Shown one piece after another: positions 7,720 through 17,400 of a stretch of DNA of 64,000 bases (its first letter is position 1; each line of letters begins with the position of its first letter). The position numbers and the translations under genes are program-made. A model generated the notes under the pieces. That model saw only the letters and a program-made list of their open reading frames with translations, was not told the origin of the DNA and searched no databases. Source of the stretch: JAJTFA01 sp044351265 (GTDB lineage Bacteria > Bacteroidota > Bacteroidia > UKL13-3); assembly GCA_044351265.1 (NCBI GenBank), contig JBILGC010000001.1, positions 1 through 64,000 on the forward strand, given 5' to 3'.

Positions 7720-8997
7720 ATGAACCATAACGAAACTATCAATCTTCTGGTTGCAATTGGCATCATGCTTCTTGCAGGTAGGTTGTTTGGTGAATTTTTC
7801 CGAAAACTTAAAATGCCTTTGGTGGTGGGTGAGTTATTGGCCGGAATTTGCCTCGGCCCCAGCTTGCTGGGTATATATTTTCCTCAGCTAAATGAAATTG
7901 TTTTTACTACACAAGGCCATGTTGGTTTGGTGCTAAATGGCATCAGCACCGTTTCCGTTATTATGCTGCTGTTTGCTGCAGGTATGGAAGTTGAATTTTC
8001 TGTGATAAGGCAACAAAGTAAAACAGCTCTTAAAACAAGTTTTGTAGGTTTAATATCTACACTCACATTAGGATATTTTTCCGGCAATATGCTATTCCCT
8101 TATTTTGGAGATGGGACCCAAAGCAGCCAACTGGTTTTTAGTTTATTTTTTGCTACAGCAATGGCCATTACCGCACTTCCGGTGATTGCACGCACGTTAA
8201 TGGATCTTGATTTGTTTAAAACCAAAATAGGCATGATCATTATTGCAGCAGCCATGTTTGATGATGTAATTGGCTGGATTCTTTTTTCCGTAGTTTTAGG
8301 CATGATGCATAGTGGTACCAGCTCTTATGAATTTTTGAATACACTTGGATTAACATTGTTGTATGCGGTTGTGATACTCACTGCCGGACGCATCCTCATC
8401 AACAAATCATTACCTTGGGCTCAACGCAATTTAAGTTGGCCCGGTGGTGTACTTGCTTTCTCTTTGGGCTTTGCTTTTTTGGGTGCTGCTTTCACCGAAA
8501 AAATTGGTATACATGCCATTTTCGGTGCTTTTATTATGGGCATAGCCATTGGCGATTCTGCTCATTTAAATGAAAAAACAAGAGATATTATTCATCAGTT
8601 TATTACCAATATTTTTGCTCCGCTGTTTTTTGTATTCATTGGTTTTAAAGTTGATTTTATTGCCAACTTTGATCTTGTTCTGGTGTTAATAGTAACAGGA
8701 ATTGCGGTTGTAACAAAATTACTGGGTGCAGGACTTGGCGCGCTGTGGGGCAAACTTACCATTAAACAAGCTTTGGCTGTTGGTTTTGGTATGAATGCGC
8801 GAGGAGCCATGGAAATTGTATTAGGCTTGCTTGCCCTTCAGGCCGGACTCATAACCCTGCCATTGTTTGTTGCCTTGGTAGTAATGGCAGTACTTACTTC
8901 TATTCTTGCCGGTCCAATGCTTAAGTATCTGCTAACTGGCGAAATTAAATTAAATGTAAAACTCAGTGATATTCTTCCTGTAAAAGAGGGAGAGTGA
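7720..8997 (+). CDS. Cation:proton antiporter, CPA2 (Kef/Nap-type) family
   Basis: A 425-residue integral membrane protein with about 12 hydrophobic segments and no C-terminal TrkA-N domain. The N-terminal segments carry the family patterns GRLFGEFFRKLKMPLVVGEL and GICLGPSLLG; the central ATAMAITALPVIARTL and AAAMFDDVIGWILF contain the Asp pair region typical of CPA2 exchangers. It probably exchanges Na+ or K+ for H+ across the inner membrane. The start at 7720 is 12 bp after the universal stress gene stop, so the two form an operon. Ion specificity cannot be read from the sequence. Confidence 0.9.
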   Translation: MNHNETINLLVAIGIMLLAGRLFGEFFRKLKMPLVVGELLAGICLGPSLLGIYFPQLNEIVFTTQGHVGLVLNGISTVSVIMLLFAAGMEVEFSVIRQQSKTALKTSFVGLISTLTLGYFSGNMLFPYFGDGTQSSQLVFSLFFATAMAITALPVIARTLMDLDLFKTKIGMIIIAAAMFDDVIGWILFSVVLGMMHSGTSSYEFLNTLGLTLLYAVVILTAGRILINKSLPWAQRNLSWPGGVLAFSLGFAFLGAAFTEKIGIHAIFGAFIMGIAIGDSAHLNEKTRDIIHQFITNIFAPLFFVFIGFKVDFIANFDLVLVLIVTGIAVVTKLLGAGLGALWGKLTIKQALAVGFGMNARGAMEIVLGLLALQAGLITLPLFVALVVMAVLTSILAGPMLKYLLTGEIKLNVKLSDILPVKEGE

Positions 8998-9240
8998 TTG
9001 CGGATTCGTTATCACGGGTTGGTTATTCAAAAATCACAATAGTCAGATTGTTTTAAAGCTCTTCATCATTCAACATTCTTTATTCAATTTTATTTGTTCG
9101 AAGTTCAGCGTTTGAAGTTTTTTAACTTAGCATGCATCATCCAATAGTCATTCTCGTTTCTAGATTCTTTTGTCCTTCAGCGCAGCTGTCTTTCGTCTCG
9201 CTTCTCGTTTCTCCCCTCTTTTTTATTTCTTTGCAGCTTT

Positions 9241-9981
9241 ATGCCAAAAGATAAAATAAGACGTTTTGAAGAATTTAAACAATACAGCCATTGCTTTGAT
9301 TTTCCATATGACTTAAAAGGAAAATGGCGAAGCCATGTATTTAAAAATAATAACCCCATTGTGGTAGAGTTGGGTTGCGGTAAAGGAGAATACTCCGTTT
9401 CATTGGCCGCTGCTTTTCCTGAAAAAAACTTTATTGGTATTGATATTAAAAGTAACCGTATGTGGCGTGGCGCAGGCATTGCAAAAGAACAAGATTTGCG
9501 CAATGTGTCATTTGCACGTTTACTCATGTATAAAATTACTGAAGTGCTTGCACAAGAAGAGGTAGATGAAATTTGGATAACCTTCCCCGACCCTTTTCCA
9601 AAATTGCGACATGCCAAACACCGCTTAACACATCCAAGATATTTAACGTTATACAAACAAATTTTAAAACCGGGTGGAATGGTAAATTTTAAAACCGACT
9701 CAGATGAGCTGTTTGATTTTACTAAGAATATGCTGCCACAAGTAGGCATTACCCCATTGATAATTGATGAGGATGTGCACAATAACCCGAATGCATCAGC
9801 CTACCTCAAGGAAATAAAAACATACTACGAGCAAAAGTTTTTGGCCAAAGGACAAAAAATAAAATACACCCAATTTTTATTAGATACCTATAATGATGCC
9901 AAGGGCATTGCATTTGAACAAGCTCAGGAGGTGGAGCGGAAAAACTTAGCTAAGTCTAATTTAAAACAGCAAACTGAGTAA
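9241..9981 (+). CDS. trmB: tRNA (guanine-N7)-methyltransferase TrmB
   Basis: A 246-residue SAM-dependent enzyme that makes m7G46 in the tRNA variable loop. The SAM-binding glycine motif VVELGCGKGEYSVSLA is near residue 40. It is followed by the family signatures NFIGIDIKSNRMWRGA and EIWITFPDPFPKLRHAKHRL, which contain the catalytic/substrate Asp. The C-terminus continues with LKPGGMVNFKTDSDELF. Length is slightly above the family average because of a charged tail. The last 21 bp overlap the 3' end of the convergent DUF456-like gene. The ~240 bp upstream contain no clear gene. Confidence 0.93.
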   Translation: MPKDKIRRFEEFKQYSHCFDFPYDLKGKWRSHVFKNNNPIVVELGCGKGEYSVSLAAAFPEKNFIGIDIKSNRMWRGAGIAKEQDLRNVSFARLLMYKITEVLAQEEVDEIWITFPDPFPKLRHAKHRLTHPRYLTLYKQILKPGGMVNFKTDSDELFDFTKNMLPQVGITPLIIDEDVHNNPNASAYLKEIKTYYEQKFLAKGQKIKYTQFLLDTYNDAKGIAFEQAQEVERKNLAKSNLKQQTE

Positions 9982-10446
9982 CAAGTGCAAACCCATCAAT
10001 ACACAAAATAAAAACTTCATCAATGAGCCGGCAATAAATCCGATAAAACTGGCAGTTGCAGCAAGCAATGCCTGCTGATCTGTTTTTCCGGCAGAAAGTT
10101 CGCCAATATATGCACCTGCAAATGCACCCAGAAACATGCCAAACGGGATAGGAATAAGCATACCGATAAACGTACCAACTAAAGCGCCTCTGGCTCCAGC
10201 CGCAGTGCCACCGGAAAGTTTGGTACTCCATGCCGGTAAAAAATAATCAATTAAAGAGATAAAAATAGTGCCAACACCATAAAATATTAATGCTGCATTA
10301 CCAATGGGATGCTGCATAGTAAGTGTAGTTAATAAAAGTCCACCGAAGGCCAGGGGTGGTCCTGGTAATAAGGGCAGAAAACTACCCGCACAGCCTGCAA
10401 GTATCAGTAGTAGAATAGATAACCATAAAATAACTTCAATTGTCAT
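9961..10446 (-). CDS. DUF456-like small membrane protein
   Basis: A 161-residue hydrophobic protein with four or five membrane segments. It has the glycine/proline-rich pattern of DUF456 proteins (FLPLLPGPPLAFGGLL, GARGALVGTFIGMLIP, GMFLGAFAGAYIGELSAG). Biochemical function is unknown for the family. The frame is open further upstream, but the ATG at 10446 is chosen because the hydrophobic family N-terminus (MTIEVILWLS) begins there and the upstream residues lie antisense to menE. Its start is 13 bp from the divergent menE start, so the two genes share a very small control region. Confidence 0.7.
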   Translation of the reverse strand: MTIEVILWLSILLLILAGCAGSFLPLLPGPPLAFGGLLLTTLTMQHPIGNAALIFYGVGTIFISLIDYFLPAWSTKLSGGTAAGARGALVGTFIGMLIPIPFGMFLGAFAGAYIGELSAGKTDQQALLAATASFIGFIAGSLMKFLFCVLMGLHLLLSLLF

Positions 10447-10459
10447 TACTTTGCATGCG

Positions 10460-11530
10460 ATGATACAAGTGCAAGATAACTGCTTTAGTTGGGAAGAACT
10501 AAAATCAACGGATGAAACCCGCTTTGAACAAGTGGAAGAAACAACCCGTTTTGTACTTACTTTTTGCAAAAATTGGCTGCTGGGCACAAGCAGTTTTATC
10601 TTTCATACATCCGGTTCAACAGGTAAACCAAAAGCAATAGAAGTTAGTCGTGAGCAGATGTTGTGGAGTGCACAAAACACCATCGATGCCTTGCATCTCA
10701 CTTCAACTGAACATATTTTACTTTGTATTAACCCGCGCATGATTGGCGGTGCCATGATGCTGGTGAGAGCCATGATGCTGGGTTGCCGCATAACCGTAAT
10801 CAATTCTTCATCAAAAATCCTTCATCAACTTCCATCAGATCACAACTACACGTTTGCCTCATTTGTGCCATTGCAACTGGCAATACTCATGGAAGAAAGC
10901 ACCGATGCATTGCTAAAAAAACTAAATCGATTCAGGCATATTTTGATTGGTGGTGCGCCACTATCAGCTGCACTCAACCATATACTTACTTCTTGCACAG
11001 CATCTGTTTGGCACACGTATGGAATGACAGAAACCATTAGTCATATTGCGCTCAGAAATGTAAAAGATACTGCATATCAAACCTTACCCGGAACACGCAT
11101 TAAGTTGGATGATCGCGGCTGCCTGTGCATCTGCAATGTAGCTACACAAAGCCAATGGCTAACCACAAATGATATGGCTACAATGATTGATGAAGAGCAT
11201 TTTACTATTATTGGCAGGGCCGATGAAGTGGTGAACAGCGGAGGTGTAAAGTTTCATATCAGAGATATTGAAATATGGCTTGAGCAACTGGAACCTCAAA
11301 TTAAGTTCTTCGTAACAGCCGTGCACGATGAAAAACTGGGAGATAAAATAGTAGCGGTTTTTGAAGGAAAGGTGCCTAATGAGAAAATACTTACAATGTG
11401 GAAACAAGCCATACAAAAAAATATTTCTGCTTATGCAGTTCCAAAAGCGTTTTTGGTAGCTAAAGCATTTGTAAAAACACCCGGTGGCAAAATCAATAAG
11501 CCACAAACAGTTCTAAATAGCCTCACTTAA
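10460..11530 (+). CDS. menE: o-Succinylbenzoate-CoA ligase-like AMP-forming enzyme (MenE)
   Basis: A 356-residue adenylate-forming enzyme. It has the ATP motif FHTSGSTGKPKAIE near residue 50, the acyl-binding region WHTYGMTETISHIALR, the hinge IIGRADEVVNSGGVKFH, and the C-terminal catalytic lysine region (TPGGKINKPQT). It is short because the usual N-terminal subdomain is reduced, which is typical of Bacteroidota MenE. This activates o-succinylbenzoate for menaquinone synthesis. The ATG at 10460 is preferred over the longer frame because the residues upstream are antisense to the divergent membrane protein. Other men genes are not in view. Confidence 0.8.
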   Translation: MIQVQDNCFSWEELKSTDETRFEQVEETTRFVLTFCKNWLLGTSSFIFHTSGSTGKPKAIEVSREQMLWSAQNTIDALHLTSTEHILLCINPRMIGGAMMLVRAMMLGCRITVINSSSKILHQLPSDHNYTFASFVPLQLAILMEESTDALLKKLNRFRHILIGGAPLSAALNHILTSCTASVWHTYGMTETISHIALRNVKDTAYQTLPGTRIKLDDRGCLCICNVATQSQWLTTNDMATMIDEEHFTIIGRADEVVNSGGVKFHIRDIEIWLEQLEPQIKFFVTAVHDEKLGDKIVAVFEGKVPNEKILTMWKQAIQKNISAYAVPKAFLVAKAFVKTPGGKINKPQTVLNSLT

Positions 11531-11620
11531 AGGCATTTAAACATCTTTTGCACATTACGAAAATTTTATACTATCAAATACCAATAATTTTATATTCGCG
11601 CTTAGAAAAAAGATACGACT

Positions 11621-11842
11621 ATGTACTGGACACTTGAATTGGCTTCCTATCTGGATGATGCGCCTTGGCCGGCAACAAAAGATGAATTAATAGATTATGC
11701 AATACGCTCAGGAGCACCATTGGAGGTGATTGAAAACCTTCAGGAACTTGAAGATGACGGAGAACCTTTTGAAAGTATTGAAGAGGTTTGGCCAGATTAT
11801 CCAACCAACGAAGATTATTTTTACAACGAAGATGAATTATAA
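11621..11842 (+). CDS. DUF2795-like small acidic protein
   Basis: A 73-residue, very acidic protein: MYWTLELASYLDDAPWPATK, then DELIDYAIRSGAPLEVIENL, and an Asp/Glu/Tyr-rich tail. It resembles the small DUF2795 proteins found across Bacteroidota, in which a helical fold follows a W-PATKDELIDYA pattern. Function is unknown. It stands alone with its own spacer upstream (a near-match -7 element TATATTCG around 11591). It is followed by a strong bidirectional terminator shared with the convergent recJ. Confidence 0.8.
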   Translation: MYWTLELASYLDDAPWPATKDELIDYAIRSGAPLEVIENLQELEDDGEPFESIEEVWPDYPTNEDYFYNEDEL

Positions 11843-11873
11843 TAAAAAACCCCGCATGAGCGGGGTTTTTTAT
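11843..11873. terminator. Bidirectional intrinsic terminator
   Basis: The stem CCCCG/CGGGG around CATGAG is flanked by an A-run on the left and a T-run on the right, so it can end transcription from both sides. It separates the small acidic-protein gene from the convergent recJ. Confidence 0.85.
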
Positions 11874-11888
11874 TATATTGTTATTCCT

Positions 11889-13595
11889 TCAATTCCTAAA
11901 AGTAATATCCTTAATATTAATTTGAAGATTGACGTGTCCGTTGAAATGATTTTCTTCTATGGTATAACAAATATCAAATGAAATGCCTTGCGATACTTTA
12001 TCATAATATTCGCCCAATCCAAAGGCAATTGCTTTAAATATACGTCCGCCTTCCTCCTGGGTTAAACTCATTTTTAAATGGTTATTGCCCACAATCATTA
12101 CATCACCAACATCCCAAACATTCTTACTCATAAATACCGGATTCATATTACCCGGACCAAAAGGTGAAAATTGTTTGAGTACACTAAAAAATTTGGGTGT
12201 AATTGCCCTTAATGGAATTTCCGCATCATATTCAATTTCCGGGGTAAGACTGCGTTCTTTAATACTTGCAGAAACTACGGTTTCAAACTTCTGCGAAAAA
12301 GCCGGAACATTATCTATTTTAAGGGTTAGCCCTGCCGCATGTGTATGCCCGCCATATTGCTCCAGCAAATCACTGCAAGCCTCAATGGCATTGTATAAAT
12401 CAAACCCGTCTACTGAACGCGCAGAACCTGTAGCCATTCCGTTTGATTCTGTTAATACAATAGTGGGGCGATAATATTTTTCTATGAGTCGGGAGGCTAC
12501 AATGCCAATTACACCTTTATGCCACTCTCTGTGAAAAAGCACGGTTGATTTTCTTTCATGAAATGCGGCATCTTTTTCTATCATTTCAAATGCCTGTTCA
12601 GTTATAGACAAATCAAAACTTCTGCGCTCGGTATTATGCTGATTAACCAGATTGGCAATTTTTCTTGCCTCATCGGTATTATCAGAAATCATAAGTCTTA
12701 CCGAATCCTTGGCATCTGCTATGCGACCTGCTGCATTAATACGCGGACCAATAAAGAAAACCACATCACTTACCTGATAGTCTGGCCGCTCTGCATAAGT
12801 TTCTAGCAAAGCCTTTAATCCGTTATTTGGATTCTGTTTTAGTTTTTTTAGCCCATAGTGAACCAGTATACGATTCTCATCTAAAATAGGAACCAAATCG
12901 GCCGAAATGGAAACGGCCACCAAATCAATATATTTTTCTATGGCTGAAAATGCAATCTGATGAGCTGCTGCATAAGCCTGTATAAGTTTAAAACCGATAC
13001 CGCAACCCGATAGTTCCTTAAACGGATACGTACAATCCGATTGTTTGGGATTTAAAACTGCAACTGCGGAAGGTATTTCTTCTCCGGGCAAATGGTGATC
13101 ACAAATAATAAAATCAATGCCTCTATCATTTGCATACTTAACTTTATCAATTGACTTTATGCCACAATCAAGTGCAATAATGAGTTTGAAACCATTATTA
13201 CTTGCCCAATCGATAGACATAAATGAAATACCATAGCCTTCGGTGTATCTATCAGGGATATAATAATCAATTTGTGAAGTATAATCTTTAAAAAAACCAA
13301 AAACTGTAGCCACGGATGTGGTGCCATCCACATCATAATCCCCATAAACCAGAATTTTCTCCTGATTGTTAATGGCAGTTTTAATCCGATCAACGGCTGT
13401 TTTCATGCCCTTCATCAAAAACGGGTCATGCAGGTCTTCATATTGCGGCCGGAAAAATTTTTTAGCCTTATCAAACGTCTCAATTCCACGCTGCACCAAA
13501 ATGCCTGTAAGCGTTTTGTTGAGGTTAATACCTGCAGACAAATGCTCCAAGGTTTGGTTATTGGGTTCAGGTTTTGGAATCCAGCGTTTACTCAT
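11889..13595 (-). CDS. recJ: Single-stranded-DNA-specific exonuclease RecJ
   Basis: A 568-residue DHH-family 5'-3' exonuclease acting in recombination and mismatch repair. Motifs visible: VYGDYDVDGTTSVATV near residue 80, LIIALDCGIKS, the DHH signature IICDHHLPGEE, and the DHHA1-type GGHTHAAGLTL region near residue 415. A C-terminal OB-fold-like part follows. Length matches the family. The start ATG at 13595 gives MSKRWIPKPEPN, a typical RecJ N-terminus. It converges on the upstream small gene through a shared terminator. Confidence 0.95.
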   Translation of the reverse strand: MSKRWIPKPEPNNQTLEHLSAGINLNKTLTGILVQRGIETFDKAKKFFRPQYEDLHDPFLMKGMKTAVDRIKTAINNQEKILVYGDYDVDGTTSVATVFGFFKDYTSQIDYYIPDRYTEGYGISFMSIDWASNNGFKLIIALDCGIKSIDKVKYANDRGIDFIICDHHLPGEEIPSAVAVLNPKQSDCTYPFKELSGCGIGFKLIQAYAAAHQIAFSAIEKYIDLVAVSISADLVPILDENRILVHYGLKKLKQNPNNGLKALLETYAERPDYQVSDVVFFIGPRINAAGRIADAKDSVRLMISDNTDEARKIANLVNQHNTERRSFDLSITEQAFEMIEKDAAFHERKSTVLFHREWHKGVIGIVASRLIEKYYRPTIVLTESNGMATGSARSVDGFDLYNAIEACSDLLEQYGGHTHAAGLTLKIDNVPAFSQKFETVVSASIKERSLTPEIEYDAEIPLRAITPKFFSVLKQFSPFGPGNMNPVFMSKNVWDVGDVMIVGNNHLKMSLTQEEGGRIFKAIAFGLGEYYDKVSQGISFDICYTIEENHFNGHVNLQINIKDITFRN

Positions 13596-13726
13596 AGTTG
13601 TATGGCGAATTTATTATAATTAAGCAAACCTTGCCCATTTATTTGCTAAGCCCCTGAAACTGGCTTTTTTATGCAGAAGAACACATAAGCATGCTGCCCG
13701 ATACAATATTTTTGCGGGCACTTACC

Positions 13727-13734
13727 TAAGTTTG
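13727..13734 (+). promoter_or_regulatory. -7 element TAAGTTTG upstream of tsaB
   Basis: An exact TAnnTTTG match lies four bases before the ATG at 13739. A second exact match, TATTTTTG, lies at 13707-13714. The first would give a leaderless transcript; the second would give a leader of about 20 nt. Confidence 0.5.
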
Positions 13735-13738
13735 CCCC

Positions 13739-14419
13739 ATGGGTTTAATACTTTGTATAGAAACATCCACAGAAGTTTGCTCGGTTTGCCTTAGCAAGGA
13801 TGGGATTGCTGTTACGACCAAGGAAATAAATGAACCCAACAAGCATGCCTCACTGCTTTCTCCATTAATTGATGAAGTATTAAAAACCAGCGGACATACT
13901 TTTAACCAATTAGATGCAGTTGCGGTAAGCAAAGGTCCGGGCAGCTACACCGGACTGCGTGTGGGCGTAAGTACAGCAAAAGGTTTATGCTATGGACTAG
14001 ACAAGCCACTAATTGCCGTTCCTACTTTGCAAGCATTAGCAGCTTTGGCCCAAAAACAAATAAGCACTGAAAATTCATACCTGCTCATTCCTATGATTGA
14101 TGCCAGACGCATGGAGGTATTTACTGCCACGTACAATCATTTACTGGAAGAAACTACAGCCACGCATGCGCACATTATTGATGAAAACAGCTTTGCTTCT
14201 CAGCAACTCTCATCTTATTTTTTTGGCAATGGTGCTGCCAAATGTGTTGCTACACTTACGCATCCCAATCTGCATTATGTGGCAAATATACAATGCTCAG
14301 CTAGCGGAATGTCTGCCTTGGCAGAAGCTGCATTTGAAGAAAAGAGGTTTGAAGACGTAGCTTATTTTGAACCTTACTACCTAAAAGATTTTGTAGGTAC
14401 TACCCCTAAAAACAAATAA
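13739..14419 (+). CDS. tsaB: tRNA threonylcarbamoyladenosine biosynthesis protein TsaB
   Basis: A 226-residue ASKHA-fold protein. TsaB pairs with TsaD and supports t6A37 formation on ANN-decoding tRNAs. It has the N-terminal phosphate-like loop ILCIETSTEVCSVCL, the family motif KGPGSYTGLRVGVSTAKGL near residue 70, and the MIDARRMEVFTA segment. Length is normal. The gene is monocistronic, with a promoter-like element directly before the ATG and a hairpin directly after the stop. Confidence 0.93.
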   Translation: MGLILCIETSTEVCSVCLSKDGIAVTTKEINEPNKHASLLSPLIDEVLKTSGHTFNQLDAVAVSKGPGSYTGLRVGVSTAKGLCYGLDKPLIAVPTLQALAALAQKQISTENSYLLIPMIDARRMEVFTATYNHLLEETTATHAHIIDENSFASQQLSSYFFGNGAAKCVATLTHPNLHYVANIQCSASGMSALAEAAFEEKRFEDVAYFEPYYLKDFVGTTPKNK

Positions 14420-14437
14420 CCCCGCACTAAGGCGGGG
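14420..14437. terminator. GC-rich hairpin between convergent genes
   Basis: CCCCGC (14420-14425) and GCGGGG (14432-14437) form a 6-bp GC stem. On the minus strand it is followed by TTATTT, so it is the better terminator for the giant minus-strand gene's antisense side; the plus-strand tail is T-poor. Confidence 0.5.
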
Positions 14438-14462
14438 AAATTTGTATTATGAAATTAACCTA

Positions 14463-17400
14463 CTACTGGTTCTTAATTAATTTATGATGTGTTATGGCAT
14501 CTCCATGTGCAAGCATAATCATATACATGCCATTGGCATAGCCAGCCAAATTCAATGTAAGTTCGTTCTCCAGCACTCCACTTAATATTACTTTACCGGT
14601 TACATCAATTAATGTATAAGTAACAGGCAAGCCCAACTCACTGCTCAAATGCAGTTCATCTGAAAACGGATTAGGGTAAATATTGATTCCTTTAGCAAGC
14701 TCTTCGGCCAAACCAATGTTTACATCTTTAAGTCTTACCGCCTTTAGTTGAAATGAAGTGTTTGCAAGAATAGAATCTGCATTCGATTCTAAGGCACGAA
14801 CAGTCCATTTCAAATTAATGGAATCCCCTTTGGCTACTCCTGCATTACCAAGCAATGTGCTGATGGCGCCTGAGGTTAGTGTTAGCGTGGCTGCTGTTCC
14901 TGAATTATCCGAGAGCAGACTGGCGATTGGATTGGTAAAATTACCTGCAGGTAAATCAATCATCCACTTGTATCTGGTGGCAGAGGTAGAAGCCTGCCAA
15001 GAAATAACCACGTTCGTGGTTTCATTATCTTTAACTGTGATACGCGCATTATCGGCAGGAGACAATAGGCTAAACGGACTCAGGTTGCGTTTTCTTACCA
15101 AGTTTATAACAAAATCATTAGATGCTTTTAGTGAATCTGCGCCACGATATCCGAACACAGTCCATCTAACGGTCACTGAATCGCCTAACTTAACACCTAG
15201 CGCACCAAGGGTTGCATGTAGCGCACCTGATGTTAGGGTTAATGCAGTAGCTGTGCCTGCTGCGTCTGAATGAAGAACCAGCAACGGATTGGTGAAGTTA
15301 CCAGTAAGCAATGTAGCCATCCATTTATATGAAACAGCCTGGCCATTACCCCAAGTAATGCTTACCGGAGTTGTATTACCTGCCTCTGCAACTACTCTGC
15401 TGTTATTAGCAGGTGCGGTTAACGAGAAAGTAACCAGAATTCTATCACGAACAAGTTTCAAATTAAATGCTTGTATGGCTGTTAATGAATCGGTGTTTGT
15501 GAATGATTTTACTGTCCACTTCACGTTAATTGAGTCCCCACGTTGCACACCCAGCGTTCCAAGTAATGCATCAATCTGAGCTATGGTTAATGTGAGTGCA
15601 GTATCAGCACCGCTGTTGTTAGATAACTGAGAGTACAAACCCGGATTGAAGTTACCGGTAGGTAAATCCAAGTACCAACGGTAGCGTATAGCATTTGTGG
15701 AACGGGTCCAGTTAATTACTGCTGTTCCCGGGTTAGCTGATGATATCACCAAACGCGCATTGTTGGCAGGTGATAACAAATTAAATGCACCCAATTGCGG
15801 GGCTGGCGCCTGCCTTACCAGTAATAAATTAAATGACTGAACTGCATTTAATGAGTCAGTAGCAGTAAATGATTTTACGGTCCATTTTACATTGATTGAA
15901 TCGCCTTGTTGCACACCCAGCGTTCCAAGTAATGCATCAATCTGAGCTATGGTTAATGTGAGTGCAGTATCTGCTCCGCTGTTATTTGAAAGCTGTGAAT
16001 ATAAACCGGGGTTAAAAGCTCCTGAAGGAACATCTAAGTACCAGCGGTAACGGATGGCATTGGATGAACGAGTCCAGTTAATGACTACATTATTTGTATT
16101 GCCCGATGAGGTAACCAAACGTGTGCCCGATGCAGGTCCTACCAAGTTAAATGTACTCAGTTGAAGTATAATGTCTGATTTGCGCACGCCCTGCAATTGA
16201 TAACCTGTGGTACAACCGCTCGAAGGTGAGGAACAGAACTGTATAACGGTACCTTCAAAAGTAAATTGGCCTGATGGTATCGCCAATGCCGGTGCATCAT
16301 CTATCTCGGTATCGGCAGCAGATATCACGCGCAGCACGGTGGTATCGCCTGCAGTGGTTCCATCCCATACGGTATAGTTTGTGCTAGCTGAAAAATTACC
16401 TGTACTTGCGGTTCTTAGATTAACAATGCGCACCAATTCGCTTTCATAGCTCTCAGGATTAGCGAGGAATTGTTTTACAGTAATCGTTTGTGCTGCAGGC
16501 AAAGGTCTGTTGCTTGCCAGTTTAATTACGGTATTGGCAGGTGTATAAGCACCGCTTGCTAATTGAATTTGTGCGTAATTATTAAATTCATTTCTTGGAG
16601 CAATAACCTCCACACTGTCACCGGCTTTTAATCCACCTGTGGTAATGGAATCAACCATGGCACCTGATGACTGACGAACGCCAATAGCAGCTGATGCATC
16701 CTGCACATATATAAAACGGCCCCATGCACGCGTAACAATTCCTCTAATGCGAACCAAGTTTGGTGCAGCAGTATTTCTTGCCTGCAAAATGGACGTTGCA
16801 GGGTTTGTTTCAGGGAAGATGGCATCGGGTCTTGCATTGAGCAACTGAATTCTTCTGTCACCCTGCAAAGAGGTATCTCTAATATTAAACGCATTGGTTG
16901 TGTGGAACGTACCCATGTATTCTGCAAACGCATCTTGCTCGCTTCCAATAGCAGCAAAGGTTGCAATACCTGCATTCTTAATAGCAGTATCGAGGTTTAC
17001 CCTATTGGTTGCATTGGCAGGAAAAGGATAAGCATCACCTCCGGTATACAAGAAATTAAGTGTAACGAGTTTAAAAGTGCGTGTAGTGTCGCCTACCAGT
17101 AATCCATTGCGCACAATGGTGTCAAGGCGGTTTCCTGCCGAGTCAGTTACCACTAAAGATAAAATCTCATTACCTCTTGCTCGTGTGCTATCATAACTAA
17201 ACTGCACACCACCAACCTGAGGGAATTGACCAGGTGTTGCGCCCGGAACGGTAGCCGAAATACCATGTTCCAAAATTCGTCTTAAGCCGGCAGCATTCAC
17301 AGTTCCAATCACTAAACCATTGTTAAAACGCAATGAGTTTTCTATATCCAGTTGCGATACATCGCCTCTGTTTTTATTGGCACTTGGATTGGCTAATGTT

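Noticed and set aside
8998..9240. Possible small gene between the antiporter and trmB
   Set aside because: No open frame with a start signal or coding character is visible in the 243 bp; it is treated as a non-coding spacer.
9177..9782. A 201-residue minus-strand open frame over trmB
   Set aside because: It is antisense to a clearly recognised methyltransferase and has no family features.
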